Below, one piece after another: positions 34,776-43,309 of a DNA stretch of 64,000 nt (position 1 is its first letter; every line of letters starts with the position of its first letter). The position numbers and the translations under genes were made by a program. The stretch covers positions 16,759 to 80,758 of the forward strand of contig JAFGIY010000222.1 of assembly GCA_016929335.1 (NCBI GenBank), given 5' to 3'. This stretch comes from Acidobacteriota bacterium. Its GTDB lineage: Bacteria > Acidobacteriota > UBA6911. Below the pieces are notes generated by a model that saw only the letters and a list, made by a program, of their open reading frames with translations, was not told the origin of the DNA and did no database searches.

Positions 34776-35567
34776 TCAGCGGGGGCGCGTTTTTGTAACG
34801 ACTGCGGAGAGGGCTACCAATCCGACCTCGTTGGAAATCACTCCTATCATTTCGCGGAGCGCATCCCCAAGCGACGGCAGGCGGTCTTTGGTAAGTCTGT
34901 ACGAAGGTCCTACGATGGCGATGGAAGCGATCGGATTCCTGTCCTTGTCGAAAATCGGTGCGGCAACGGCGTTAATCTCCTCTTCATACTCCTGCTCGGA
35001 GATGGAATATCCGCGTTCGGCCGTGATGCGCAAATCCGCCATCAATTCGGAAGCAGAGAACCGTGTATGGCCGGAATCTTCGGCCAGATTGTCACTGATG
35101 ATCTTCTGAGCCTGTTCTTCGGGAAGATAGGCCAGCAGGGCCTTGCCTGATGCCGTAAAGCAGGCGGGCAATCGTTGTCCGACCGCGGCCGCGAGTTTGA
35201 CACGCTGGGGGCTCTCGATCACCTCGAGATATATGACATGCGAACCCTCCAGGATGGACAGGTCGACGGTTTCTCCGTATTCCGAAACCAGGCGACTCAG
35301 ATACGGTTGCGCCCAGCGATGGAGTTCAACGTCCTGAAGGACGAGGGAGGCCATTTCAATAAAGCGGAGGCCCAGACGATAAAGACCCGTGCTGTTGTCT
35401 CTCGTGATGAAGCGTTTGTTTTCAAGCGTCGCAAGGAGACGGTGCACCGTTGTCTTGGACATGTGGATCGATTCGGCGATCTGCGTAAGAGATCGGGCAG
35501 GTTCTTCACGGGTAAAGCAAAGCAGAATGTCGAGAGCCCTGTCTACAGCACGTACCGATTGTGACAA
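34776..35567 (-). CDS. IclR family transcriptional regulator
   Basis: 263 residues. N-terminal winged helix: VRAVDRALDILLCFTREEPARSLTQIAESIHMSKTTVHRLLATLENKRFITRD, the standard IclR DNA-binding domain. C-terminal effector domain: GETVDLSILEGSHVIYLEVIESPQRVKLAAAVGQRLPACFTASGKALLAYL and GYSISEQEYEEEINAVAAPIFDKDRNPIASIAIVGPSYRL. It would bind a small carboxylate or sugar acid. It sits at the centre of the catabolic block, downstream of the creatininase-family gene and converging with AOR-moaD. Predicted targets are the 18-bp sites at 38059, 38117, 38183, 38203 and 32682. Confidence 0.92.
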   Translation of the reverse strand: MSQSVRAVDRALDILLCFTREEPARSLTQIAESIHMSKTTVHRLLATLENKRFITRDNSTGLYRLGLRFIEMASLVLQDVELHRWAQPYLSRLVSEYGETVDLSILEGSHVIYLEVIESPQRVKLAAAVGQRLPACFTASGKALLAYLPEEQAQKIISDNLAEDSGHTRFSASELMADLRITAERGYSISEQEYEEEINAVAAPIFDKDRNPIASIAIVGPSYRLTKDRLPSLGDALREMIGVISNEVGLVALSAVVTKTRPR

Positions 35568-35699
35568 AGCGAACCCCCTTATGCTCTATAGGAAATATCT
35601 GCTTCTCTTCTCAATGATCCCACCTTAAAAAAGGGAGGGCGCCTGCAGTTGCCAAAACCTGTAAGCGCCCCCCGCCTTTAAACCAATGATTGAATACTA

Positions 35700-36680
35700 T
35701 TAGGGTGGGTAAGCAATCGTATAAAGATGCTTGCCGCCGTTCAGCGGACCCTTCAGGAGTGCTTCAATTTCCTTAGGATCCCGCTGCGTTGTCTTTTCAA
35801 CCGGGGGCAATTTCCCGGCGGGGAAAGCGGTCATGATATCGTTGATCAGCTTGCACATATAATCCAGCAGTTCGTTAAGACCCGCATAGGCCTTATCCGC
35901 ACTGGCAAGCGTCGGACTGCCGATAACGCCTTCCGGATAGACATTGACTTCCGTGCCGCTCAGGCCGATATGCTCGTGACCTCGGATGGGTCGGTGATAA
36001 ACCTCGCCGCCGCCGTCCACATGCCCCTTAGGAATGAACCCGGAGGGCTTGTTGTCCACAGCCAGTTTCATGTCACAGAACTCAGGGAAAAGCGCAAGAG
36101 AGTAGGATGCTTCCGCTTCATCCGCATGCGAGAACTGAGTTTGGAAGGGACCTCCGTACTCCTTGGTCCTGAGATGATCATGAATGACCGTCTCCCAGTG
36201 CAGCGAAATCAATACAGACGGCACTTGATATTTCTTCGCCCACTGGTGGAGCGCAAGTGGAATGACTTCTTCCTGGCCATGACCGTTCAGAAAGATCTGC
36301 TTTCTGAAGCCCATATTCCAAAGGCCTGCAATGATGGCCCGCAGATTTGCCAGGAAAGCATCTTCGGGAACGACAACCGTGCCCGGCATGCCAAGATGGT
36401 TGAAGGGATGCGACCCGTACCATACCGGCATCGCAATCGTGCACCCCATCTTCTTCGCCACCTGTTCAGCCATACGCGTGACGAGGAATGTATCTTCGCC
36501 TATAGGTTGAGCCGCCCCATGACATTCCGTGCTTCCGATCGGGATAATGATCAGATCGTTTGTCTTGAGACGCTCATTGATCTGCGTCATGTTCATGGTC
36601 TGGAGATAGACTCCAGGAGTTTCCATGAGACCGCCTTTTGGAGGCAGTTCCCATTTTCCCCAATCTCCCCATTTTCCCAT
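35700..36680 (-). CDS. Creatininase-family hydrolase, close to 3-dehydro-scyllo-inosose hydrolase (IolN)
   Basis: 326 residues from the ATG complementary to 36678-36680, set by AGGAGGAG. It begins MGKWGDWGKWELPPKGGLME, TPGVYLQTMNMTQINERL, then PIGSTECHGAAQPIGEDTFL (metal ligands Glu/His/Asp of the creatininase fold), WYGSHPFNHLGMPGTVVVPE, FLNGHGQEEVIPL and SHADEAEASYSLALFPE (metal ligand Glu), and ends PLNGGKHLYTIAYPP. The opening and the ending agree with what I remember of the IolN type, which opens a diketo-inositol ring to a keto-aldonic acid in the alternative inositol pathway of Thermotoga. Family assignment is firm; the exact reaction is inference. Third gene of the operon cupin - TIM-barrel - this gene. 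Confidence 0.78.
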   Translation of the reverse strand: MGKWGDWGKWELPPKGGLMETPGVYLQTMNMTQINERLKTNDLIIIPIGSTECHGAAQPIGEDTFLVTRMAEQVAKKMGCTIAMPVWYGSHPFNHLGMPGTVVVPEDAFLANLRAIIAGLWNMGFRKQIFLNGHGQEEVIPLALHQWAKKYQVPSVLISLHWETVIHDHLRTKEYGGPFQTQFSHADEAEASYSLALFPEFCDMKLAVDNKPSGFIPKGHVDGGGEVYHRPIRGHEHIGLSGTEVNVYPEGVIGSPTLASADKAYAGLNELLDYMCKLINDIMTAFPAGKLPPVEKTTQRDPKEIEALLKGPLNGGKHLYTIAYPP

Positions 36681-36728
36681 GACTCCTCCTAATCTGCGGA
36701 GCGGATGTCCGCGGAACAAGGTTCAGAA

Positions 36729-37649
36729 TTATACAACGGGAACACACATATCTTTGGTTCTCTTCCCGGACTGCTTCAGATCCGGAGCGAACCGGTTGAT
36801 CATCTCAACAATGATGGTTGCCTGCGCCGCCATTCTCTTTCCTTCCGCAGCGCTGGTCATCTCGCCATGGCCGCCGATCACGGAGTTTCCGGTCTTGCAA
36901 TGAAGAGGAGCGGCAACACGGACGATTTCGGGGGCTTCATACGCACGGATAAAGCCGCCGGATCCCGGAGGATTGTCGGTGTGGATATCCAGTGGCGTGT
37001 CGCCGATAGCCTGGCGAATAGCTGCATGCATCGGGATCTGCAGATCGCGGATCGGATTGATGCTGTCTGCGCCAAGGTCTTTCAGGAGCTTCGCGGATGC
37101 CGGGTTGCAGTGGCCAAGATGAGCGGAGCACTTGAACACGATGTCCTTCGGGAGGTCGCCGTTCTTACGCATCTCATTGGCAACCCAAAGCATGCCTTCG
37201 TCATAAATCAGGAAGCCACGACAGCCGAGTTCATATCCGCGTTTGAGGTCTTCGATCGCGCGGATGAGCTGTTCCTGGCCGCGCAGGCGATATCCGACAC
37301 GAACACCCTGGGAAGAGAGAACCGTAGCGCCCGTATCATAGGTCGCACGAGGGCCGGTGGAGAGAAGAAGCTCGCAACCGTAGTCGTAGCAAAGCTTGCA
37401 GTATTCCTTAATCTCTTTCGCGGTGTGGCGAAACATGCCGTAGGTTTCGGTTACGCGGTTGATGGTGATGTTATTCTCGGTCGCGGTGTCCAGAAGAGCC
37501 TTGACGGTTTCAGAAGAGTTAACTGTCGGGCATTCAATGCGGAACGCCGCTCCGTCAGGGAACCTCTTTGTTGAAGTGGGCATATCGAAGGCGTCGCCTT
37601 CGGGAAGCCCAAGCTTTTTCATGGCCTTGCGTGTTGCTTCAAAAATCAT
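36729..37649 (-). CDS. Uncharacterised TIM-barrel protein (peptidase U32-like)
   Basis: 306 residues. Successive strands with motifs AFRIECPTVNSSETVKALLD, ITINRVTETYGMFRHTAKEIKEYCKLCYDYGCELLLSTGPRATYD, GQEQLIRAIEDLKRGYELGCRGFLIYDEGMLW, VFKCSAHLGHCNPASAKLLKDLGADSINPIRDL, PLDIHTDNPPGSGGFIRAYEAPEIVRVAAPLHCKTGNSVIGGHGEMT. This is a beta/alpha barrel that resembles the U32 'collagenase-like' family in order, without its zinc or catalytic signature. Several Arg/His/Asp clusters at strand ends suggest an enzyme that binds an acidic or phosphorylated substrate. GAAGGAG precedes the ATG. It lies in a catabolic operon with a cupin and an IolN-like hydrolase, so an isomerase, aldolase or epimerase role on a sugar acid is my guess. 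Confidence 0.6.
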   Translation of the reverse strand: MIFEATRKAMKKLGLPEGDAFDMPTSTKRFPDGAAFRIECPTVNSSETVKALLDTATENNITINRVTETYGMFRHTAKEIKEYCKLCYDYGCELLLSTGPRATYDTGATVLSSQGVRVGYRLRGQEQLIRAIEDLKRGYELGCRGFLIYDEGMLWVANEMRKNGDLPKDIVFKCSAHLGHCNPASAKLLKDLGADSINPIRDLQIPMHAAIRQAIGDTPLDIHTDNPPGSGGFIRAYEAPEIVRVAAPLHCKTGNSVIGGHGEMTSAAEGKRMAAQATIIVEMINRFAPDLKQSGKRTKDMCVPVV

Positions 37650-37679
37650 GACAATGATCTCCTTCAGAATTAATTGAAA

Positions 37680-38042
37680 TTAGCTGCAATGAGACGGCAA
37701 CGGCGGACAATAGCACCAGACAATTCTGAGCGGCTCGTCACCGATGTTTTCTACCCTATGCTTTTTCCCGAGCGGCGAATAAAAAGCGGTTTCCGGACCA
37801 ATCTCCCAGGAACCTTCCCCGTCAATGACAATGCGAGCGCGCCCGCTGATCAAGAACAGAACCTCTTCGGACGTATCGTGGACATGATCAGGAATCATGC
37901 TCCCGACCTCAGTAATATTCATTCCCATCGACACATTCTTGACTCCCCCGAATTTCGGAGCCAGCAGGAGTTTGGAAGTCCGAGGCGGAGTGCGAAACTC
38001 GCCCTGTACATCCGCTGCCTTCACAAATGGCACTTTGCTCAT
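37680..38042 (-). CDS. Cupin domain protein
   Basis: 120 residues from the ATG complementary to 38040-38042, preceded by TGGAGG. Single cupin barrel: GMNITEVGSMIPDHVHDTSEEVLFLISGRARIVIDGEGSWEIGPETAFYSPLGKKHRVENIGDEPLRIVW. First motif has H-x-H and E, second motif has H, so metal binding is expected. First gene of the minus-strand operon; a copy of the predicted IclR site lies at 38059-38076, just upstream. May be a small isomerase of keto-sugars or a sensor. Confidence 0.82.
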   Translation of the reverse strand: MSKVPFVKAADVQGEFRTPPRTSKLLLAPKFGGVKNVSMGMNITEVGSMIPDHVHDTSEEVLFLISGRARIVIDGEGSWEIGPETAFYSPLGKKHRVENIGDEPLRIVWCYCPPLPSHCS

Positions 38043-38058
38043 AAATTTGCCTCCAGTC

Positions 38059-38076
38059 TGTTCCATTATGCGAAAT
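38059..38076 (-). promoter_or_regulatory. Putative IclR operator, copy A
   Basis: On the minus strand ATTTCGCATAATGGAACA, 17 bases before the cupin start codon. Fits the shared form TTTCG-N5-(C/T)GGAACA. Confidence 0.6.
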
Positions 38077-38116
38077 CGTGTTCCATTCTATTTTATTTTC
38101 TCATTTCTGTCAATTA

Positions 38117-38134
38117 TTTTCGCATAGCGGAACA
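38117..38134 (+). promoter_or_regulatory. Putative IclR operator, copy B
   Basis: TTTTCGCATAGCGGAACA, the best-formed copy: arms TTTCG and CGGAA around CATAG, an imperfect palindrome of the IclR type. It lies in the middle of the divergent cupin/larA promoter region. Confidence 0.65.
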
Positions 38135-38182
38135 AGATTCCTCTTGTATGCCGTCAAATTGACAAATCATGTAATCAGATTT

Positions 38183-38220
38183 ATTCTGCGCCACGGAACA
38201 TGCTTTCGTATCGCGGAACA
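38183..38220 (+). promoter_or_regulatory. Putative IclR operators, tandem copies C and D
   Basis: ATTCTGCGCCACGGAACA (38183-38200) and CTTTCGTATCGCGGAACA (38203-38220), exactly 20 bases apart centre to centre, i.e. about two helical turns on the same face, ending 38 bases before the larA-like start. Confidence 0.62.
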
Positions 38221-38258
38221 TAAAAAGGGTGTAATATTTACTTAGGAGGAAAGGAAAA

Positions 38259-39557
38259 ATGTATAGCGTCCCATATGGTAAGGGAGCGATTCAATTCTCA
38301 TTGCCCTCCTTCATGCGAGTTACCCTGGCTCTTTCGAAACCGGTCCGTCCAATTGAAAATGAAGAGGTCGCAGTAATCGAAGCGTTGGCGAATCCGATCG
38401 GAAGCCCACCGTTGCGCCGGATTGTCCGTACCGGAAACCGTATCTGCATCGTGTTTACGGATGTCACGCGTTCATGCCCCGATAATATGCTCATCCCGCC
38501 GCTTCTATCGGAGTTGAAGGCGGGCGGCGTACAGGATGAAGACATCACATTATTGTGCGGCATTGGGATGCACCGCCCTTCAACGCAGGAGGAAAAAATC
38601 GAGAAGCTCGGAGCGGACATCGTCGCCCGCTATCGGGTGATCGACAATGAACCACAGAATCCGGCGGCACTGGTTGACCTTGGAACAACAGCCGGAGGTG
38701 TGCCGGTTTCTGTTCACCGTTCCGTTATGGAAGCCGATGCTGTCATTGCGACAGGAATCGTTGAACCCCACCAATACGGCGGTTATTCAGGGGGTCGCAA
38801 AACTCTGGCGATTGGAGCTGCAGGCGAGGCGCTGATCGCGCATACACATGGTCCGGCATTTGTCGATCACCCGGGAACCCGCCTGGGACGAATCGAAGGC
38901 AATCCGTTTCATGAAGCGATTACCGAAGCCGCACGCCGCGCGGGCCTGCGCTTCATTCTCAATGTTGTTTTGGACGACGACAAGCGCCTGCTTCGCGTGA
39001 CTGCGGGAGATCCGGAAGCGGCCTTTCAGGACCTGGTTTCCTTCGCCCGCTCGGTTTATGAAGTTACGATCCCGCAGCAGTACGATATCGCGATTGGCGG
39101 GGTTGGTTTCCCGAAGGACTGCAATTTATACCAGGCAAGTCGTGCACCCTCCTATCTCTTTTTCGCCCCGACGTGTGTTCTCCGGCCCGGCGGCTATTTC
39201 ATTATTCCGGCCCGATGTGAAGAGGGCGCGGGAAGCGGAGTCGGCGAACAGCGGTTTCTATCGGCAATGCGCGATGCTCCGGACATTCCGTCTATTCTGG
39301 AAGACGCGCGGCGTAACGGGTATCCCCCGGGTCAACAGCGCGCTTTCGTGATGGCAAAGGTTCTGGAAAAAGCGCACGTAATAATTGCAGGGAGTGAGTG
39401 CCCCGACATCGTCGCAGAATGTAAGATGATTCCGGCAAAAACCATTGATGAAGCTTTGCAGATTGCTTCCGGGAATTCGCGAGCCTCGCGCGATGTTTTA
39501 ATCGTGCCCCATGCGATGCTGACTCTCCCGGTCATTCAGGAGGAGCAATCATGCTGA
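38259..39557 (+). CDS. larA: LarA family nickel-pincer racemase/epimerase
   Basis: 432 residues. N-terminal LarA domain with CIVFTDVTRSCPDNMLIPPLL and GIGMHRPST (His105), then VEPHQYGGYSGGRKTLAIGAAG (His171, Lys181) and AHTHGPA (His197), which fit the family's catalytic His pair, the Lys that carries the nickel-pincer nucleotide, and the nickel ligand. The family interconverts alpha-hydroxy acid stereoisomers (lactate, malate, gluconate-type acids). LarB, LarC and LarE, which build the cofactor, are not in the window. GGAGGAAAGGA precedes the ATG; the next gene overlaps by 7 bases. In front of a dehydrogenase and GlcDF-like oxidase it likely inverts a hydroxy acid before oxidation. Confidence 0.86.
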   Translation: MYSVPYGKGAIQFSLPSFMRVTLALSKPVRPIENEEVAVIEALANPIGSPPLRRIVRTGNRICIVFTDVTRSCPDNMLIPPLLSELKAGGVQDEDITLLCGIGMHRPSTQEEKIEKLGADIVARYRVIDNEPQNPAALVDLGTTAGGVPVSVHRSVMEADAVIATGIVEPHQYGGYSGGRKTLAIGAAGEALIAHTHGPAFVDHPGTRLGRIEGNPFHEAITEAARRAGLRFILNVVLDDDKRLLRVTAGDPEAAFQDLVSFARSVYEVTIPQQYDIAIGGVGFPKDCNLYQASRAPSYLFFAPTCVLRPGGYFIIPARCEEGAGSGVGEQRFLSAMRDAPDIPSILEDARRNGYPPGQQRAFVMAKVLEKAHVIIAGSECPDIVAECKMIPAKTIDEALQIASGNSRASRDVLIVPHAMLTLPVIQEEQSC

Positions 39558-40534
39558 TGAAAGCGCTCCAGATTATTCACCCACGATCCATAGAGCTGAG
39601 AGACGTTCCCGTTCCGCAGCTGCCGCCTGAGGGAAATGGCTGCATTATAGTTCGAACCGATTCGGGATTGCTGTGCGGCAGCGATATTCCTTTTTTTACG
39701 GGTAACAAGCGCTCCAGCTCATACCCTCTGGCTTCCGGCGCACCGATTCACGAGTGCGTCGGTGAAGTCATCCAAAGCGCCTCCAGGGATTTTCATCCGG
39801 GAGATAAGGTTCTTGCCATTCCGGAATGCAACCAGGGAATGGCGGAATATTTCCTGGCTCAGACCTCCAGGGCCGTGCATCTGAATCCCGACTGGGAAGA
39901 TCACGGCGCCGCCTGCATTATCCAGCCTCTCTCGACTGTTATGAATGCGGTGGATCGGATGGGAGATCTGCGGGGAAAATCCGTTGCTGTCATAGGTCTC
40001 GGATCCATTGGATTGTTATTTTGCTGGCTGCTAAAGAGAAGCGGCGCAAAGTCCTTAGTCGGCATTGATCCCATTCCCGGACGCTGCCGCAAGGCTGAGG
40101 CGCTCGGCGCAACACAAACGATCTGCAGCCGGAGTATCGAAGCCGTTCATGAAATGCACGTGCATCCGGACAAATGGAATTCTCCGGACATCTGCGTTGA
40201 AGCGGTAGGCCACCAGACGGAAACAATCAACGACTGTCTGGAACTGGTTCGCAAATATGGCACGGTGGTCGCCTTCGGCGTTCCCGACCAACCTGTGTAT
40301 GCCTTTAATTACGAATCCTTTTTCCGGAAAAATGCGGTGCTTATCGGAACGGTTACTCCTGACTGGGCGGATTATCTCCCGAAAGCCAGAGACCTGTTCA
40401 TGGAAAACCACGACGAGCTATCCAAACTTATCACGCATCGGCTGCCGATTCGGGAGGCAGAAAAGGCATTTATCATGTACGAGCGCCACGAGGACGGCAT
40501 CATAAAAGCCGTCCTGGATATTCGCCAATGGTAG
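39551..40534 (+). CDS. Zinc-dependent MDR-family dehydrogenase
   Basis: 327 residues, overlapping larA by 7 bases. Medium-chain dehydrogenase: N-terminal GroES-like part with catalytic-zinc ligands in LLCGSDIPF and PIHECVGEVIQ, PGDKVLAIPECNQGMAEYF, then Rossmann AVIGLGSIGLLFCWLLKRSGAKSLVGIDP. The structural-zinc lobe with four cysteines is missing, so it is a short form. Oxidises a secondary alcohol, probably of a polyol or sugar acid, with NAD(P). A scyllo-inosose-type dehydrogenase (IolM-like) role is possible given the IolN-like neighbour, but the short form does not particularly favour it. Confidence 0.85.
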   Translation: MLMKALQIIHPRSIELRDVPVPQLPPEGNGCIIVRTDSGLLCGSDIPFFTGNKRSSSYPLASGAPIHECVGEVIQSASRDFHPGDKVLAIPECNQGMAEYFLAQTSRAVHLNPDWEDHGAACIIQPLSTVMNAVDRMGDLRGKSVAVIGLGSIGLLFCWLLKRSGAKSLVGIDPIPGRCRKAEALGATQTICSRSIEAVHEMHVHPDKWNSPDICVEAVGHQTETINDCLELVRKYGTVVAFGVPDQPVYAFNYESFFRKNAVLIGTVTPDWADYLPKARDLFMENHDELSKLITHRLPIREAEKAFIMYERHEDGIIKAVLDIRQW

Positions 40535-40554
40535 CAGATGCAGACAAAAAAGCG

Positions 40555-40609
40555 TGCCACGGATTGCACGGATTATAAATATCTATATAAATCCGTGCAA
40601 TCCGTGGCA
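40555..40609. repeat. Long inverted repeat, 'CACGGATTGCACGGATT' type
   Basis: TGCCACGGATTGCACGGATT (40555-40574) and its exact reverse complement at 40590-40609 enclose an AT-rich 15-base loop. A partial relative occurs at 45217-45250. It lies inside the larA operon between the dehydrogenase and GlcF-like genes and could cause partial termination or stabilise mRNA. Confidence 0.8.
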
Positions 40610-40647
40610 TGCTTTTCCGCGGGGTAAAGAAATAGAGGATTTGCTCT

Positions 40648-41919
40648 TTGGAACTGAAGAAGCCGGATGAATCTGCGTATCTCAATTGTATCCGATGCGG
40701 ACTATGCCTCGCCGTCTGCCCGACCTATCGCGAGTATCTCAAAGAAACGGCTTCCCCTCGAGGCCGTGTCGCGCTTGCCCGCAAAGGGCTTGAAGGCAAG
40801 CTGGAACTCAGCCCGAACCTCATAGAGCAGATGTATGGCTGCTTCGCATGCATGGCCTGCAATGATCTTTGTCCCGTCGGAATTCATCCCGCTGACCTTG
40901 CCCTCTCAATGCGGAACGTCCAGGAACAGATCCGGCCGGCAAAATGGAAACAGTGGCTCTTCGGAGGATTGATCTCGCACGCGGACCGCATGGAACTTGC
41001 GACGCTTCCGCTTCGCCTGTACCAGAAGCTCGGGATCCGGCGTCTCCTTTACATGCTGGGATTGAACCGCTTCCTGCCGGCCCGTATCCGCGATCTCGAA
41101 GCCATGCTTCCCAGGATACCGCAGCGCCCCCTGCGGCGCATCCTTCCGGAGGTCACGGAAGCCCGCGGCGACGTGCGATATCGCGTCGGATTTTTTCTGG
41201 GCTGCGCGCAGAGCCTTCTTTTCGCCGACCAGAGCGCCGCGACGCTGCGCGTCCTTGCCCGCAACGGATGCACCGTTATCACACCCAAGGATGTCGAGTG
41301 CTGCGGGATGCCCGCCCGCGGCTATGGACGCATGGATCTTGTTGAAAACCAGGCGCGGCACAATATCTCCGTTTTTGAGAAATGCAATGTGGACTTTGTC
41401 ATAACGGATTGCGCCACCTGCGGTTCAACTCTGAAAGATTACGGTTCTCTGCTTGCGGGAGATTCGGAATGGTCCGCGCGAGCCGAGGCTTTCAGCCGCA
41501 AAGTGCGCGATATAAGTGAATTCCTATCGCAGATTCCGCTGAAAAAACCGTCCAAACGCATAGACACAAAAGTGACGTACCACGACCCGTGCCACCTGCG
41601 CCGCGGCCAGCAGGTATGGAAAGAACCGAGAAAGCTTCTGTCGCTCATAGACGGGCTGGAATTCGTGGAACTGCCCGAGGCGGACTGGTGTTGCGGTTCA
41701 GCGGGAAGCCAGCTCATCACCCACTACGATACCTCATCGAAGGTTCTCAACAGGAAAATGGATAATGTGGCAAAAACGGAAGCGCATATCCTCGCTTCCG
41801 GCTGTCCCGGCTGTCAGATGCAATTGAATACGGGATTAAAACGAAGGGGGCTGCCCCTTCGCGTGGTGCATCCGGTAACATTATTGGATGAAGCCTATGG
41901 GGGTGCGGATGGAGAATAG
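40648..41919 (+). CDS. GlcF-like iron-sulfur subunit of a hydroxyacid dehydrogenase
   Basis: 423 residues, TTG start. Two [4Fe-4S] motifs at the N-terminus (CIRCGLCLAVCPTY, CFACMACNDLCPVG), then two CCG domains: VECCGMPARGYG / DCATCGSTLKDYG and YHDPCHLRRGQQV / DWCCGSAGSQL...CPGCQMQLNTG. This is the glycolate oxidase GlcF / heterodisulfide-reductase-D pattern. It passes electrons from the flavin subunit encoded next (overlap with 41909-43291) to a quinone or ferredoxin-linked acceptor. Confidence 0.9.
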   Translation: MELKKPDESAYLNCIRCGLCLAVCPTYREYLKETASPRGRVALARKGLEGKLELSPNLIEQMYGCFACMACNDLCPVGIHPADLALSMRNVQEQIRPAKWKQWLFGGLISHADRMELATLPLRLYQKLGIRRLLYMLGLNRFLPARIRDLEAMLPRIPQRPLRRILPEVTEARGDVRYRVGFFLGCAQSLLFADQSAATLRVLARNGCTVITPKDVECCGMPARGYGRMDLVENQARHNISVFEKCNVDFVITDCATCGSTLKDYGSLLAGDSEWSARAEAFSRKVRDISEFLSQIPLKKPSKRIDTKVTYHDPCHLRRGQQVWKEPRKLLSLIDGLEFVELPEADWCCGSAGSQLITHYDTSSKVLNRKMDNVAKTEAHILASGCPGCQMQLNTGLKRRGLPLRVVHPVTLLDEAYGGADGE

Positions 41920-43291
41920 AATTATTGATAAGCTCATCCATATCGTCGGCAGGGACGGCGTGCTTTGCACACCGGAGGATCTCGCCGCATACAGCTATGA
42001 CGGCACTTTCGCGGAAGGAATTCCGGAAGCGGTCGTGCTGCCGCCGACAACCGAACAGACTGCCGAAATCGTGAAGGTGGCCGCCGAGCACCGCATTCCT
42101 CTTATAGCTCGCGGGATGGGATCGGGACTCGCAGCGGGCTCTATTCCTGTTCGCGCCGGAGGGATTGTTGTGAGTTTTACGCGGATGAACCGTATCCTGG
42201 AAATGGATACGGCAAACTCAACCGTGCTGGTGCAAGCCGGAATCGTCACGGCAGACCTTCAGGCGGAAGTCGAAAAGCTCGGGCTCTTCTATCCGCCCGA
42301 CCCTTCCAGCATCCGGCATTCCACAATCGGCGGCAATATTGCCTGTAACGCGGGCGGTCCGCGCTGCCTGAAATACGGAGTAACGGGCAATTACGTTCTG
42401 GGCTTGACTGTAGTGCTTGCCGACGGCAGGATTCTGAAAACCGGAGGAAAGCCGATAAAAGACGTTACCGGGTACAATCTGAACGCTCTTTTTACCTCCT
42501 CGGAAGGAACGCTGGGCCTGATAACCGAAGCTCTTCTCCGGCTTGTCACTCGTCCTCGCTTTACGAAAACAGCGCTGGCCGAGTTTGATTCGCTCAACAA
42601 CGCTTCTCGTGCGGTGAACGCCATCCTTGCAGAGGGAATCGTGCCCGCCAGCCTGGAGCTGATGGATCAAACTGCAATCGCATGTATCGAGGAAGCGATG
42701 CATCTGGGATTGACGACCGATGTCGATGCTTCGCTGATCATTGAAACGGACGGAGCGGACGAACAGACTGTGATGCGCGAGGCCGAAGCCGCGGGCCGGA
42801 TCTGCAGAGAAAACGGAGCGCGAACCGTAAAAGTAGCGCAAAATGAAGCCGAGAGGGCCGGCCTGTGGAAGGCGCGCCGCTCCATATCCCCTTCACTCGC
42901 CCGCAAAGCTCCGAACAAGCTGGGGGAAGACATCACGGTGCCTCGCAGTGCGATTCCGGAAGTCGTGCAGCAATTGCGCGCCATCAGCGCAAAATACGGA
43001 TTGCCTGTCGTCATATTCGGCCATGCAGGCGACGGCAATCTGCATCCGAACATCCTTTTTGACAAGCGCAGGCATGAGGAATGGGAAAAGGTCGAAAAAA
43101 TGGTGCGAGAAATCTTCGAGGTTGCGCTCGCACAGGGAGGGACCCTATCGGGAGAACATGGAGTCGGGGTTCTGAAACGTCCGTACTTTGAACAGGCGCT
43201 GGGATCGGTCTCCGTCGAAGTGCAGCGCCGCATCAAGCAGGCGCTCGATCCGATGAACATCCTGAATCCCGGGAAAATGTTTCAGGACTAA
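41909..43291 (+). CDS. GlcD-like FAD-binding hydroxyacid dehydrogenase subunit
   Basis: 460 residues from the ATG at 41909 (an upstream ATG at 41888 is possible). PCMH-type FAD-binding domain: PEAVVLPPTTEQTAEIVKVAAEHRIPLIARGMGSGLAAGSIPV, STIGGNIACNAGGPRCLKYGVTGNYVLGLTVVLADGRI; C-terminal FAD-oxidase domain: PVVIFGHAGDGNLHPNILFD, SGEHGVGVLKRPYF, and ends DPMNILNPGKMF. Oxidises D-2-hydroxyacids such as D-lactate, glycolate or D-2-hydroxyglutarate. It overlaps the GlcF-like gene, forming the D-F pair without GlcE. Confidence 0.92.
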   Translation: MENRIIDKLIHIVGRDGVLCTPEDLAAYSYDGTFAEGIPEAVVLPPTTEQTAEIVKVAAEHRIPLIARGMGSGLAAGSIPVRAGGIVVSFTRMNRILEMDTANSTVLVQAGIVTADLQAEVEKLGLFYPPDPSSIRHSTIGGNIACNAGGPRCLKYGVTGNYVLGLTVVLADGRILKTGGKPIKDVTGYNLNALFTSSEGTLGLITEALLRLVTRPRFTKTALAEFDSLNNASRAVNAILAEGIVPASLELMDQTAIACIEEAMHLGLTTDVDASLIIETDGADEQTVMREAEAAGRICRENGARTVKVAQNEAERAGLWKARRSISPSLARKAPNKLGEDITVPRSAIPEVVQQLRAISAKYGLPVVIFGHAGDGNLHPNILFDKRRHEEWEKVEKMVREIFEVALAQGGTLSGEHGVGVLKRPYFEQALGSVSVEVQRRIKQALDPMNILNPGKMFQD

Positions 43292-43309
43292 CCGGCAATT
43301 ATCATCGCT

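Noticed and set aside
35568..35699. Autoregulatory IclR operator before the iclR gene
   Set aside because: The best match (TTATGCTCTATAGGAAAT) agrees in only about half of the 18 positions, not better than chance.
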